Translations under genes and position numbers: made by a program | Assembly: GCF_017814275.1 (NCBI RefSeq) | Contig: NZ_JAGIYQ010000006.1 | Span: 149,705 to 213,704, forward strand | Length of the DNA stretch: 64,000 nt | Direction of reading: 5' to 3' | Source: Gottfriedia endophytica | GTDB lineage: Bacteria; Bacillota; Bacilli; Bacillales; Bacillaceae_G | The notes under the pieces: generated by a model | What the model was told of the DNA's origin: nothing | The model's database searches: none | Seen by the model: only the letters and a program-made list of their open reading frames with translations | Shown: positions 35,722-44,785 of the stretch, in pieces | How the letters are laid out: every line of letters starts with the position of its first letter | Numbering within the stretch: the first letter of the stretch is position 1

Positions 35722-37034
35722 TGAAACAAAATCCTATTAAAGTTGCCTCCCTAAGCATTCAACATGTGTTGGCAATGTATGCAGGTGCCATTCTTGTTCC
35801 GCTAATCATCGGTAGTTCTTTGCATATGACTGGTAAACAATTAACTTATTTAGTTTCAATGGATATTCTTACAAGCGGGATAGCAACGATATTACAGGTT
35901 TGGCAGAATCGCTTTACAGGAATCGGGCTACCAATTATTCTTGGTTGTACTTTTACTGCAGTTGGACCAATTATTGAAATTGGTAGTCAGTATGGTTTAT
36001 CAGCCATCTATGGATCGATTATCATGTCTGGTCTAATCGTAATTCTTATCGCAAATTTCTTTGGTAAATTAATTAAGTTCTTTCCTCCTGTTGTAATGGG
36101 ATCTGTTGTAACTATTATTGGTATGACTCTTATTCCTGTTGCCATGAATAACGTTGCAGGAGGCGTAGGTAGTCCTGACTTTGGAGCAAACTCTAATCTT
36201 GCACTTGCATTTGGTACATTAATATTTATTATTGCACTTTATCGCATCTTTAAGGGCTTCATTCGATCAATAGCAATTTTATTAGGATTAATTGCAGGAA
36301 CAGCTGCTGCTTATTTTATGGGAAAAGTGAATTTTTCAGCTGTTAGCGATGCTTCATGGTTCCATATGGTAAAACCTATGTATCTAGCTACACCTTCATT
36401 TCATTTAGTTCCGATTCTAATCATGACTGTTGTTGCTATTGTAAGTCTCATTGAATCAACAGGGGTATATTTTGCACTTAGTGATATAACTGGAAGAAAG
36501 CTTACTGAGAAGGATTTAGTAAAGGGATATCGTGCTGAAGGTTTTGCTAGCATTCTTGGCGGATTATTTAATTCTTTTCCATATACTTCATACTCACAAA
36601 ACGTTGGCCTTGTTCAACTTTCAGGAGGAAAAGAAAAAAATGTTATTTATACAGTAGGTGGCATGCTAGTGTTTCTTGGATTCGTTCCAAAAATCGCAGC
36701 GCTAACACAAATTATCCCTACATCTGTTCTTGGTGGCGCCATGCTTGCTATGTTTGGGATGGTTGTAGCTGCAGGGATTAAAATACTGAGTAAAGTGGAT
36801 TTTTCATCGCAGGAAAATCTGTTAATAATTGCTTGTTCAGTTGGGATGGGACTAGGGGTAACAACAGTTCCTAATCTATTTTCCCATATGCCAGCAACCG
36901 TAAAAATTCTCTCAAATAGCGGGATCGTCGCAGGCAGCTTAACGGCTATTTTATTAAATCTAATCTTTAATGTTTTAAAATCAACGAAGAAAAATCAATC
37001 TTTATCTCAAACAAATAATCAGACTGTAGCCTAA
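35721..37034 (+). CDS. pbuX: Xanthine permease (NCS2 family)
   Basis: Protein of 437 aa with about 12-14 hydrophobic segments and NCS2 motifs: QHVLAMYAGAILVPLI, FTAVGPIIEIG, IESTGVYFALSDITGR, and FNSFPYTSYSQNVGLVQLSG. It imports xanthine by cation symport and is under the same guanine riboswitch as xpt. Confidence 0.95.
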
Positions 37035-37050
37035 TAGATAGTTACCTATT

Positions 37051-37076
37051 AAGACGATACTTTTATGTATCGTCTT
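37051..37076 (+). terminator. Terminator after pbuX
   Basis: AAGACGATAC/GTATCGTCTT, 10-bp stem with a six-base loop, then TTATTT. Confidence 0.85.
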
Positions 37077-37208
37077 TATTTAGGTTTGGTAAGTGAAACA
37101 ATTAATAATTAAAGGACTTCACATATTGGAATACTTGTAATTAAGCATTCGCGATATGTGTGGTCTATTAAAGTATCCTTTATTCAGACGTATTTCCAAG
37201 GATAAACA

Positions 37209-38669
37209 TTAAGGGGTGTTATTGGTTTCACTGAAGTGCATTTTGTCTAAACGATCAATTAGTTGTCTCAGGCTTTTTTCGTCTTTAGCATAACGTCTGA
37301 CATCCTCTCCAAATAGTTTGTCTGCCTGTTCTCTTGTAAACGTGAAGGTTTTATCTTTACCATTATTTTGACCCAAGCTATCAACAATCGAATAGGTTAT
37401 AATATCGACATTATCAATCAGGCTTAAGAGTAGAATGGAATTACGATAAAAAACTTCGCTATTTATTTCCCTCTCTTTTACCCCATAATTAGAGTCATTT
37501 ATTTTATAATTGAAAGTTACTCCATAAGGTTGAGCTGTTGTTTGAAGTGCCATTCCGTTCCATTCCAAACCTTTTGGCTGGGGCATTCCACTAGTGAGTC
37601 CACCTACCTTACTAGCGTTACCTACATAAAGTGTTTTGTTTTTCATTAACTTATCCATAAAATATTCTGAATTTATTGATTGAGAGGATATCTGTGGTGA
37701 TTGCTGCAAAGACTTTGGATTTGCCGTACAACCTACAACTAAAACTGCAATAACGAGCATATATGCTGCAATCATCTTCTTAGAAGGTTGACGGTAAGTA
37801 AGAATATTTCTAATTCTAGCCTTCACATTACTCTCTCCAAAAGAAAGTGGACTACCGGCTAGTAAGCTTTTTTTGTTGACGGAAAGAGTAAGCAATGAGG
37901 TTGAGTAGCTTCTTTTAATCTTTTGTCCCATCTTGTTAACGACACTTTCATCGCAGGACATCTCCATATCTTTACTCATAAGCGCGTAAGATAACCACAT
38001 TAGCGGATTAAACCAATGAATGATAAGCAGCATAAATGCAAAAGGTTTTATCAGATAATCAAGTCTCATGATATGAATTTGCTCATGTAGTAAAATGTAA
38101 GACAGCTCATGATCACTCATGCCGGTTGGGATGTATATTTTCGGGTTCAGAAAACCGCACACAAAGGGAGTGTCAATCTGGTCAGTCTCAAAGATATTAT
38201 CCTTGACAAGCGTTGCCGTTCGGACCTTAACTACTATTTTCAAGTACGATAGAATGCTGAAAAGCAGGAGAATGGCTACACCTGTTATCCAAATTATACT
38301 TCCAATCCACACGATGATTTGCATGGGGTTTACGCTTGCTACCTGTGTAGCCATCGGAAGGGAGGAATTTATAAAATGGCTTATCCCCTTAATTCCGGTA
38401 TCCACAACTGGATTTTTCTGCATCCCAATTTCCTGTGGCACAAATTCCATGAAACCCGTGCCAGTTTTATTCCGGGACTTTACCAGACCTAATATACTAA
38501 AGCTTGAAGAGAAACTAATGTGGGTAAACAGTCTGATGGCTACGGCTGCCCATAGAATATAGGAGAATATTTTAGGAGCACGCCTCAAAAGAAATCTCAC
38601 CATGATAACCGCAATTGCAACATAGCTAGCAGTTATGCTCATATTAAGGATTACAAGAAACAGATTCAT
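37209..38669 (-). CDS. BlaR1/MecR1-like M56 metallopeptidase with C-terminal DUF4825
   Basis: Protein of 486 aa: four transmembrane helices with an intracellular zinc protease loop containing HEQIH at 195-199 and a downstream Glu in SCDESV, an arm after the last helix with a lipoprotein-like VVGC, and an extracellular C-terminal domain (about 340-480) of DUF4825 type (LYVGNASKVGGL, GMPQPKGLEWNGMALQT). It lacks the penicillin-binding sensor domain of true BlaR1, so its inducer is probably not a beta-lactam. Its start overlaps the blaI-like stop (TAATG). Confidence 0.9.
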   Translation of the reverse strand: MNLFLVILNMSITASYVAIAVIMVRFLLRRAPKIFSYILWAAVAIRLFTHISFSSSFSILGLVKSRNKTGTGFMEFVPQEIGMQKNPVVDTGIKGISHFINSSLPMATQVASVNPMQIIVWIGSIIWITGVAILLLFSILSYLKIVVKVRTATLVKDNIFETDQIDTPFVCGFLNPKIYIPTGMSDHELSYILLHEQIHIMRLDYLIKPFAFMLLIIHWFNPLMWLSYALMSKDMEMSCDESVVNKMGQKIKRSYSTSLLTLSVNKKSLLAGSPLSFGESNVKARIRNILTYRQPSKKMIAAYMLVIAVLVVGCTANPKSLQQSPQISSQSINSEYFMDKLMKNKTLYVGNASKVGGLTSGMPQPKGLEWNGMALQTTAQPYGVTFNYKINDSNYGVKEREINSEVFYRNSILLLSLIDNVDIITYSIVDSLGQNNGKDKTFTFTREQADKLFGEDVRRYAKDEKSLRQLIDRLDKMHFSETNNTP

Positions 38670-39028
38670 TATTTAGTTGCCTCCTCTATAATCCGCTTCA
38701 ACTCTTCGGCTTCCTCATTAGAAATTCCTTTTCCACCTAGAAAAGCAGTTAAAAACTGTGGCAATGAACCATTGAAGGTTTTTTCAACAACCATCTGACT
38801 TTCATATTTCTGTGCGTCCTCTTTTTTAACAATGGATGTGACCGTTGCTTCCTCGTTTCTAAGGATTCCCCGTTCACATAATTTTCTTAAAACTGTATAG
38901 GTCGTGGACTTTTTCCATCCAAGTTCTGTCTGGCAAAGCTTTACAAGATCAGTAGAATTAATAGGTTCATTATCCCAAATCAGGCATGTAAATTTGTATT
39001 CGGCATCGAACAATTTATAAGGTTCCAT
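38669..39028 (-). CDS. BlaI/MecI-family transcriptional repressor
   Basis: About 119 aa from ATG 39028 (MEPYKLFDAEYKF) behind AAGGAGGG. Winged helix with TDLVKLCQTELGWKKSTTYTVLRKLCERGIL, and a C-terminal dimerisation region. The family is inactivated by cleavage through the partner M56 protease. Represses its own operon through the two palindromes just upstream. Confidence 0.93.
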   Translation of the reverse strand: MEPYKLFDAEYKFTCLIWDNEPINSTDLVKLCQTELGWKKSTTYTVLRKLCERGILRNEEATVTSIVKKEDAQKYESQMVVEKTFNGSLPQFLTAFLGGKGISNEEAEELKRIIEEATK

Positions 39029-39047
39029 TCTGAACACCCTCCTTTGT

Positions 39048-39094
39048 GGGTTTATTACAGTAAACCCCTTGTTGATTAGTTTATTGTAATAAAC
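39048..39094. promoter_or_regulatory. Two BlaI-type operator palindromes
   Basis: Site 1 GGGTTTATTACAGTAAACCC (39048-39067) and site 2 GTTTATTGTAATAAAC (39079-39094), both TACA/TGTA-type dyads as bound by BlaI/MecI dimers. Placed directly upstream of the repressor gene. Confidence 0.85.
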
Positions 39095-39197
39095 CCATCT
39101 CGTCAATATTTTTTATCTAAATTTTCAGATATTTTTTTCGCGAAAATCCTATATTCTCTTCATAACCATTGATTCATCAACGATATTGCATAAAAAA

Positions 39198-39230
39198 AGA
39201 GAGATCATCAATAACTATAGATGATCTCTT
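39198..39230 (-). terminator. Terminator of a decayed minus-strand gene
   Basis: AAGAGATCATC/GATGATCTCT stem followed by seven T on the minus strand. The only minus-strand material upstream is the broken gene at 39387-39648. Confidence 0.7.
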
Positions 39231-39386
39231 AAAACGATTGCTCTCTCATTTTAAATATAAATTTACTATGCTTAAAATACCATAAACATAGTAGAGGAGA
39301 ACAATGAGCAAACTACCTTAGGGGTTTCTCCATATGAAATGTTTGAACAAAGTATTAAAACTGATGGATCAAATGTTAGTTAGTGT

Positions 39387-39648
39387 CTATGGGAACCCTT
39401 CTACAGCAAATATATCCATGCATTTCCATGTTGATAAATCCAAGATATAATCTTTAGCTAATGTTTCACTATCTTGCAGTTAGTCAAATAGAAGGTGATC
39501 GTCAACTCCTGTATATTTAAACAAGAATAGTCAAACAAAAATCTTCTATAATTTCATATTCATTGAATTCATATTTAGGTTGGTAGTTCCTTATAATCCT
39601 CGAAATTTTCAACAAATGGAAATACAAATTGATGGTTATCGTTCCCAT
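39387..39648 (-). pseudogene. Decayed small gene
   Basis: A start with a good site (AAGGTGATTCTTTT-ATG at 39648) leads into NDNHQFVFPFVENFEDYKEL in a shifted frame; further on GVDDHLLFD-stop-LQDSETLAKDYILDL and STWKCMDIFAVEGFP read as coherent protein interrupted by stops and frameshifts. Family unknown. The rest of the 880-bp gap (39029-39911) holds only operators, terminators and one repeat. Confidence 0.45.
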
Positions 39649-39785
39649 AAAAGAATCACCTTCTTATTTTTGATATTAAAATATCATCAACTTTGTTAAA
39701 TAGATAAATTTTTTATAATATCATTTACTAAATTATTCTAGTAATGAGAGTTCCTTTTCTTCTTTAATAATTCTCTCCAACATAG

Positions 39786-39817
39786 AAAATTGGAACTTAA
39801 AAAAGCTCCAATTTTTT
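39786..39817. terminator. Hairpin AAATTGGA/TCCAATTT with T tracts
   Basis: Stem with A/T runs on both sides, able to terminate in either direction; no intact gene is adjacent on either side. Confidence 0.45.
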
Positions 39818-39837
39818 AAAAATATAACCATGATTCA

Positions 39838-39900
39838 CAACTAACGCATACGTTCGTTGTATAACATAAAAGACTGCAATTCATTTTTACAGTCCCTTTA
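39838..39900. repeat. Palindromic intergenic repeat, copy B, with the DUF899 terminator
   Basis: CAACTAACGCATACGTTCGTTG-type palindrome (39838-39859) next to a terminator hairpin GACTG/CAGTC (39872-39894) ending the DUF899 gene on the minus strand. Confidence 0.6.
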
Positions 39901-39911
39901 ATAGAAAAAAA

Positions 39912-40604
39912 TTATACTTTTGGAACATATTGATCACTATGCCGAAGTCCTCGATCGTCCTGCCTACCTTTCGGCACCAAATCGAGAAACTGATAAGTGA
40001 TATTCATCATGTCAATGCCACGAGCGTAAGTCGAGTATGTATGATATATATTACCTTCATCATCTTTATAGAAAACGCTCACGCCTTCTCTATCGGAACT
40101 CATTGGGTTTTGCATAGTATAGTTGTAATATGCTTGTTTATTTTCTACTTCTTCTTCAATAAAAGATGCTTGAAAATCATAATTAAAATCCGTGTGCCCC
40201 GATGAATACCATGGAAAAGTCCAACCCATACGTTTTTTAAATGCATCCAACTTTTCTAATGGTCCACGGGAATTACAGACAAAACTGACATCTCGGTGAT
40301 TTAAGTGTGGTAACATCCCACTGTAGTGGTCAGCCCAAAAAGAACAATGCTTGCAGCCTTGATCCCAATTTGGGCTGAACATGAAATGATACACGATCAA
40401 CTGGCTTCTTCCATTAAATAAGTCTGATAATGATACCGTACCGTTCGGACCGTCAAATATGTAAGACTTGTTAACGGCTTCCCACGGCAAATCTCGTCTC
40501 AGCTGTGTAAGTTCATCTCGCAACTTCGTGAAGTCTTTTTCTTTCTGTAGGAGTTCTTTCCTCGCTTCAATCCATTCTTTCGTTGGCAGAACTTTGTGGT
40601 CCAT
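39912..40604 (-). CDS. DUF899 family thioredoxin-like protein
   Basis: Protein of 230 aa with the DUF899 layout: VLPTKEWIEARKELLQKEK, RRDLPWE, then a thioredoxin-like core FMFSPNWDQGCKHCSFWAD with CxxC, and DREGVSVFYKD near the C-terminus. Function unknown; likely a redox-linked protein. Start behind GAGGTG. Confidence 0.88.
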   Translation of the reverse strand: MDHKVLPTKEWIEARKELLQKEKDFTKLRDELTQLRRDLPWEAVNKSYIFDGPNGTVSLSDLFNGRSQLIVYHFMFSPNWDQGCKHCSFWADHYSGMLPHLNHRDVSFVCNSRGPLEKLDAFKKRMGWTFPWYSSGHTDFNYDFQASFIEEEVENKQAYYNYTMQNPMSSDREGVSVFYKDDEGNIYHTYSTYARGIDMMNITYQFLDLVPKGRQDDRGLRHSDQYVPKV

Positions 40605-40744
40605 TACAACACCTCAACATCACATTTTATCCATATATTCTTTCCAATCCGACATTTCGTATTCTTTGGCTTTTTTCAAAGTTAATTAAGTAAAACTAAT
40701 TCATTTTCGTTTAGTAAAAGGTATCTATTAATCTACAATTACTT

Positions 40745-40833
40745 GTTAAGTTAAACTGCCCTATAGTCCAATAAAAAAGGCCGCCGAAGTAGTCGATCGT
40801 TGTTCAATTAATGCATGCGATAGTTCAACAAGT
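40745..40833. repeat. Palindromic intergenic repeat, copy C
   Basis: Left module TTAAACTGCCCTATAGT, central AATAAAAAAGG and CGAA-loop hairpin, right module with GCATGC-centred palindrome. Lies just after the end of the acetyltransferase gene. Confidence 0.7.
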
Positions 40834-40849
40834 AAATTTAAATTATAGG

Positions 40850-41410
40850 CTAATTTATCTTTGCATAAATACAGGTGTCAATTAGTTTTTTACCATCTGC
40901 TGAGAAATCTTCATTACGTAAAATCCCTTCAAGCTCAAATCCTAATTTTTCAGGGATCGTACGACTTTTCATATTACTAGATTCACATCGTATTTCAATT
41001 CGTCTACCATTCAATTCCTGAATTGCAAAATGGGTTAATCTTTGTATTGCTTCTGTCATAAAACCCTTACCACTAAAACGAATATCAATCCAGTATCCTA
41101 TTTCAAATTTAGGAATATCCCAATTAATATTGTGTAAACTGCACGTCCCAATAAACTCATCTGTTTCTTTACTGAATATAAAAAAACGTAAACTTTCACG
41201 ATTTAAAAACTGATTATGTGCACGTCGCACAGTGATTTCTGTTTCAGTAATTTCAGGCATACTTTGATATAATGGTAACCAAAGTTTTAATTCATTAATT
41301 GAAGCTCTTATTGAAGCATTAACTGTTTCACCCTCGCCAGCCATCGGAATTCTTAAGTACAATCTCTTAGTATCGATTTTAGTTGGAATCTCTAATAATA
41401 ATGGATTCAT
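40850..41410 (-). CDS. GNAT N-acetyltransferase, RimJ/RimL type
   Basis: Protein of 186 aa. Core motifs: RLYLRIPMAGEG, FIFSKETDEFIGTCSLHNI, FEIGYWIDIRFSGKGFMTEAI (acetyl-CoA loop) and SRTIPEKLGFELEGILRN. Substrate unknown: may acetylate ribosomal protein N-termini or small amines. Start behind AGGAGAAG. Confidence 0.9.
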   Translation of the reverse strand: MNPLLLEIPTKIDTKRLYLRIPMAGEGETVNASIRASINELKLWLPLYQSMPEITETEITVRRAHNQFLNRESLRFFIFSKETDEFIGTCSLHNINWDIPKFEIGYWIDIRFSGKGFMTEAIQRLTHFAIQELNGRRIEIRCESSNMKSRTIPEKLGFELEGILRNEDFSADGKKLIDTCIYAKIN

Positions 41411-41517
41411 TGGTTTCTTCTCCTATACTATTTATTAAAATTCACATTTCTGTAACTTAAATATTATTTTACATTTTTTCGATAAGTTTTTGTTATATTT
41501 CGATAATTTTACCTTTA

Positions 41518-41602
41518 CATTAAACTGTAGGATAGCATAATAAAACGACCGCCAAAGCAGCCTTCATGCACTTCAACTAACGAATGCGTTAGTTCAATTA
41601 GG
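41518..41602. repeat. Palindromic intergenic repeat, copy D
   Basis: TAAACTG left module, GACCGCCAAAGCAGCC hairpin, then CAACTAACGAATGCGTTAGTT palindrome. Positioned in the gap between the DUF1801 and GNAT genes. Confidence 0.7.
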
Positions 41603-41677
41603 AATATACATTTTAATCATTAAAAATATTATTGAAAAGTTTCACATTCAAAGCAAGTGTGTATCCATTTAAATGCT

Positions 41678-42100
41678 TTAATGATTTGGATAGGTTTCTT
41701 TTAAAAACCTTATAGATTGATTAATTAACGCTTTTAAAACATTAACATCAATATCTGCTACTTTATTTATGTACACGCAAGCTTTTCCTGAGGTATGTTT
41801 GCCAAAGTCTTTTAACAATTCCCCTCGTTTCGTGTCACCCGTTGCAAAATACAAACTGATTTTAGCTTTTCGAGGCGAAAAGCCAACTAGTGGTGCATTA
41901 CCTTCGTGACCAGATTCATATTTATAATGATATGTACCAAATCCAATAATACTCGGTCCCCACATCTTCGCTTTAAAACCTGTTACTTCTGTAAAAATAT
42001 CTAATAATTTATATGCATCTTCACGTTTTTTAGGGCTTTCGACATTTTCAATAAACTCAATGACGCTACTATTGGTTTCTTTTGTTTTTAGTTCGTACAT
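41678..42100 (-). CDS. DUF1801 domain protein (YdhG-like)
   Basis: Protein of 140 aa: KREDAYKLLDIFTEVTGFKAKMWGPSIIGFGTYHYKYESGHEG is diagnostic, followed by SPRKAKISLYFATG and KACVYINKVADID. Small alpha/beta family without known activity; monocistronic. Confidence 0.88.
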   Translation of the reverse strand: MYELKTKETNSSVIEFIENVESPKKREDAYKLLDIFTEVTGFKAKMWGPSIIGFGTYHYKYESGHEGNAPLVGFSPRKAKISLYFATGDTKRGELLKDFGKHTSGKACVYINKVADIDVNVLKALINQSIRFLKETYPNH

Positions 42101-42170
42101 AGTTAGAATCTCTCCTTTTCTTTAGTATAAGTTTAAATATTAGATGATAGGAGTTAGTTAACATACCTTC

Positions 42171-42210
42171 TTGTTGAACTAAACCAGCTAATAGTTGTAT
42201 AAGATTTTTT
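42171..42210. repeat. Partial intergenic repeat (left module)
   Basis: TTGTTGAACTAAACCAGCTA, then ATAGTTG and a T run; the palindromic right half is missing. Confidence 0.4.
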
Positions 42211-42230
42211 TAAATTTATTTATTTTACAA

Positions 42231-42494
42231 TTAGTTTAATTCGAAGTATTTTCCAATCATTTTAAAAAATACACTGTCGATCATTAGTACTACAAAGGCT
42301 AATTTCCAATTTATTGTCTTACCAGATATTCTAGGGATATTTGTTATGATTAAAAATATTAAACCATAGATCACCATACCAGATAGTCCATACATAAGTA
42401 TATTTGAATAATGGAAGAATTCTGCGACAATCTCGGAGAATATGCCTATATATATACCTAATAAAATAAACGTAATAAACATATCTAGCCTCAT
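42231..42494 (-). CDS. Small membrane protein, 87 aa
   Basis: ATG 42494 (MRLDMFITFILL) spaced correctly from AAGGGTG; three hydrophobic segments. No family recognised. Confidence 0.65.
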   Translation of the reverse strand: MRLDMFITFILLGIYIGIFSEIVAEFFHYSNILMYGLSGMVIYGLIFLIITNIPRISGKTINWKLAFVVLMIDSVFFKMIGKYFELN

Positions 42495-42602
42495 ATGAAA
42501 AATCACCCTTATTATTTGTCCAGCAATATATTTCGCTTTCCCAAATTTAACAATTTAGACCTTACTATAAATTATTCAATAAAATAGTCGTTTCCCCTCT
42601 TA

Positions 42603-42700
42603 CCTTATTGAACTAAACTGCCAGTTACTTAAATAAGAAAAAGACTGCCGAAGCGGCCTTCATGATCTTCAACTATCGCATACGTTTAGTTGAATAAGTT
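42603..42700. repeat. Palindromic intergenic repeat, copy E (most complete)
   Basis: TTATTGAACTAAACTGCC left module, AATAAGAAAAAG, hairpin GACTGCCGAAGCGGCC, then TTCAACTATCGCATACG palindrome. Good reference copy for a consensus. Confidence 0.75.
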
Positions 42701-42767
42701 AAATCACTTTAAATTACCTACCTCCATTTAGTGATCAAACAAAGTCTGATTATCAATTTCATATTAC

Positions 42768-42932
42768 TCAAGCATTTAATCTTTTAACGGCAAATGAAAA
42801 TATTATTTGGGTTAAATCAAGTATAATTCCCGAATATGTAAAATCCCGTTTTGTTTCCATTTCTGTATCTTCTTCATCAAATTCAAATGGAATTGTTTCG
42901 CATTTAATTCTGTAAATATGTATGTTTATCAC
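42768..42932 (-). CDS. Possible 54-aa ORF or gene remnant under the c-di-GMP riboswitch
   Basis: Minus-strand frame from GTG 42932 encodes an acidic N-terminal half (CETIPFEFDEEDTEMETKRD) and a hydrophobic tail (GIILDLTQIIFSFAVKRL). The ribosome binding site GGGAG is only one base from GTG, so the start is poor; the original start codon may be lost. Its position directly behind the riboswitch makes it the regulated gene or its remnant. Family unknown. Confidence 0.4.
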   Translation of the reverse strand: MINIHIYRIKCETIPFEFDEEDTEMETKRDFTYSGIILDLTQIIFSFAVKRLNA

Positions 42933-42941
42933 GCTCCCTAT

Positions 42942-43032
42942 AAGAAAAGTCCTGTTAGGCTAGCCGCGTAGTTGTTCGACTGTAGCCCCGTGGATTTGCG
43001 TCCTGTTCTTTCGAATCAATCTGCCTTTTCTT
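42942..43032 (-). promoter_or_regulatory. c-di-GMP-I (GEMM) riboswitch
   Basis: On the minus strand an 8-bp P1 (AAGAAAAG/CTTTTCTT) encloses the GEMM-I landmarks: GGCAGATTGATTC, GAAA tetraloop, AGGACGCAAATCCACGGGG, CTAC and the closing CGGCTAGCC receptor segment. The aptamer is immediately followed by GGGAG, suggesting control of translation. Downstream is only the weak 54-aa frame. Confidence 0.85.
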
Positions 43033-43098
43033 TTTGTAGCTACATCATAGCGGTCATTTTTTGGAAGTCAACAAAAAAAGGTAGAACCAAACCAGTGC

Positions 43099-43734
43099 TT
43101 ACCTTACGTTGATTTCTTTACCATTTTCATCGAATAACTTAAACGTTAAATCGATTTGATTGGCTCTGTCGCCTTTGTAGTATGGTAGTGACAGGTCTTT
43201 TGGGACTGGTTTGGCGATGAAGAAAGCGTATTTGTTCTTTGGTACGGAAACGGTTGTTTTGATGTGTGATGTAACATGTTTTTGTTTGGTGACGGAAAAT
43301 TGTTGTGCTTGTAACACGACGCTTGCAATGGGTACATTCCCGTATAAATCATTGATTCGTTTTCCGTATAGGATTTCACTAAAACCATCTTTTGTTTCGA
43401 TGACTCTTTCTGTCAGATCATTTGTCCCCCATTGAACCATCCAATCGTTTTTTTCTGTGATGTGCGGAATCCGATACTTCCCGTTCCATTTTTTCTCTAG
43501 CAATGCAAATCCGTACATCTCACCGTATTTTTCACTTTTGACGCTAAAGAAGGCGATCGCTGATTTGTCACCAAGTTTGTTCGTTTGAAGCACGCTTACT
43601 TTATCACGGGCGATGATTTGAATGGCCGCCGCCATTTTTGGATCATGTAAGGTTAGTGTTCCCTTCTCGAGATTTAGAACGAATCCTCCAACAATCAAAC
43701 CAACTAATAGTAATACCATGATTAATCGTTTCAT
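43099..43734 (-). CDS. Secreted or membrane-anchored protein of unknown function, 211 aa
   Basis: ATG 43734 behind GGAGGAG; N-terminal signal anchor MKRLIMVLLLVGLIVGG, then a mostly beta-predicted extracytoplasmic domain. No Cys lipobox. Family not recognised. Base composition is somewhat more GC-rich than its neighbours. Confidence 0.7.
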   Translation of the reverse strand: MKRLIMVLLLVGLIVGGFVLNLEKGTLTLHDPKMAAAIQIIARDKVSVLQTNKLGDKSAIAFFSVKSEKYGEMYGFALLEKKWNGKYRIPHITEKNDWMVQWGTNDLTERVIETKDGFSEILYGKRINDLYGNVPIASVVLQAQQFSVTKQKHVTSHIKTTVSVPKNKYAFFIAKPVPKDLSLPYYKGDRANQIDLTFKLFDENGKEINVR

Positions 43735-43830
43735 CAATTCTCCTCCAAGATAGTTGTTATAACAATCTTATTTATTAAATTACACAAAGCATCTCTCCAA
43801 CCAGGAGTTTGAAAATTATAATAGTTATTT

Positions 43831-43974
43831 TTAACAGTGGTTGAAGGGTTCGGTAAAAGCACTTAAAATTATATTTTCTTTTTCACCTTCAAAAACAAAT
43901 TGAATGTAATCCCGTATAAAAACAACTGAACTAAGATCTGACTTTTCTAATTGGTTTTTAGTGATTTTCTCCAT
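43831..43974 (-). CDS. 47-aa small protein, possibly truncated
   Basis: ATG 43974 (MEKITKNQLEKSDLSSV) behind GAGGTGG; continues VFIRDYIQFVFEGEKENI and ends NHC. It looks like the N-terminal piece of a longer small protein family. No homologue identified. Confidence 0.5.
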   Translation of the reverse strand: MEKITKNQLEKSDLSSVVFIRDYIQFVFEGEKENIILSAFTEPFNHC

Positions 43975-43993
43975 TTAACCACCTCAATAATCT

Positions 43994-44022
43994 TTAACTA
44001 ATGTATGCGTTATTTGTACAAC
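43994..44022. repeat. Partial intergenic repeat (palindrome module)
   Basis: TTAACTAATGTATGCGTTAT, a degenerate copy of the right-hand palindrome, between two very small genes. Confidence 0.45.
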
Positions 44023-44024
44023 TT

Positions 44025-44186
44025 TTACTTTTTATTATTAATTAATACCTCCAATTTCTTATCTATTTCACTCAGATATTTTTTTAACGATATAAAATAA
44101 TTTATTATTAATATCGTTACGAATATTAGAAAAATCAATAGAAAAACAAATCCAATTACTTTCAACAGAGTTAATATCTCTAGCAT
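44025..44186 (-). CDS. 53-aa single-pass membrane protein
   Basis: ATG 44186 behind GGAGGTCAAAG; one long hydrophobic helix (about residues 9-32) and a charged C-terminal helix (KKYLSEIDKKLEVL). Clear ribosome binding site supports it as a real gene. Function unknown. Confidence 0.65.
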   Translation of the reverse strand: MLEILTLLKVIGFVFLLIFLIFVTILIINYFISLKKYLSEIDKKLEVLINNKK

Positions 44187-44271
44187 CTTTGACCTCCGAT
44201 AATAGCGTATATAGGAAAATAACTTTCATATCATTTTTATATTCAATAATTCAGACATAATACCTTTTATC

Positions 44272-44367
44272 CTTATTGAACTATACTGCCCTATAGTGAA
44301 ATAGAGGATGATCGATTAATGATCATCCTCTATTTCTTGTTGAACTATCGCACGTTTTAGTTGAATA
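44272..44367. repeat. Palindromic intergenic repeat, copy G
   Basis: TTATTGAACTATACTGCCCT left module, an entirely different central hairpin (GAGGATGATC / GATCATCCTC), and a TTGAACTATCGCAC right module. It shows that the flanks are conserved while the terminator-like centre varies. Confidence 0.75.
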
Positions 44368-44404
44368 GTATGAGCATCCTCTAGCTGCTCATTATTAATT
44401 GTGA

Positions 44405-44785
44405 CTAATCTATTGGGAATTCTCCACTTAAAATCTGACTATCGTAAGTGTTTTTCTTCACTGGAACAAGTACTGGGGAAATCACCCTATATTGTCCGAT
44501 CGGAATTTCATTTGTATATTTACTAATTTCGTAAATGTGTGTGATTTGAGTATGAGCGTCTAAGATTATCTGTTCTTGCGAAAAACCAACTGCCACATCG
44601 GGGTATACGTCTTCCCATTTACCATTAATTTTCTTTTGGATGCCAAAGCTTTGTTCACACAATAATTGTTTGTTTGTATCGTTTTTCCATTTAAAAACAA
44701 TTCGCTTCGTATTAGGAGGATAATTCGATTCTTGTGGGGTCACCGTAACGCCATTCACTGACAATTGAGCAGTGTCAGTATCCAT
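44405..44785 (-). CDS. Immunoglobulin-like domain protein, 126 aa, missing its signal
   Basis: MDTDTAQLSVNGVTVTPQ followed by a beta-sandwich (NTKRIVFKWKND, YEISKYTNEIPIGQYRVI) of the type found in Bacillus lipoproteins. It has no signal peptide, and its start lies inside the end of the upstream frame (31-bp overlap). Either translationally coupled or the 3' half of a frameshifted gene. Confidence 0.6.
   Translation of the reverse strand: MDTDTAQLSVNGVTVTPQESNYPPNTKRIVFKWKNDTNKQLLCEQSFGIQKKINGKWEDVYPDVAVGFSQEQIILDAHTQITHIYEISKYTNEIPIGQYRVISPVLVPVKKNTYDSQILSGEFPID

Noticed and set aside
42727..42918. Serine-rich plus-strand open frame
   Set aside because: The serine run is the antisense of an acidic stretch; the minus-strand frame behind the c-di-GMP riboswitch is more protein-like.
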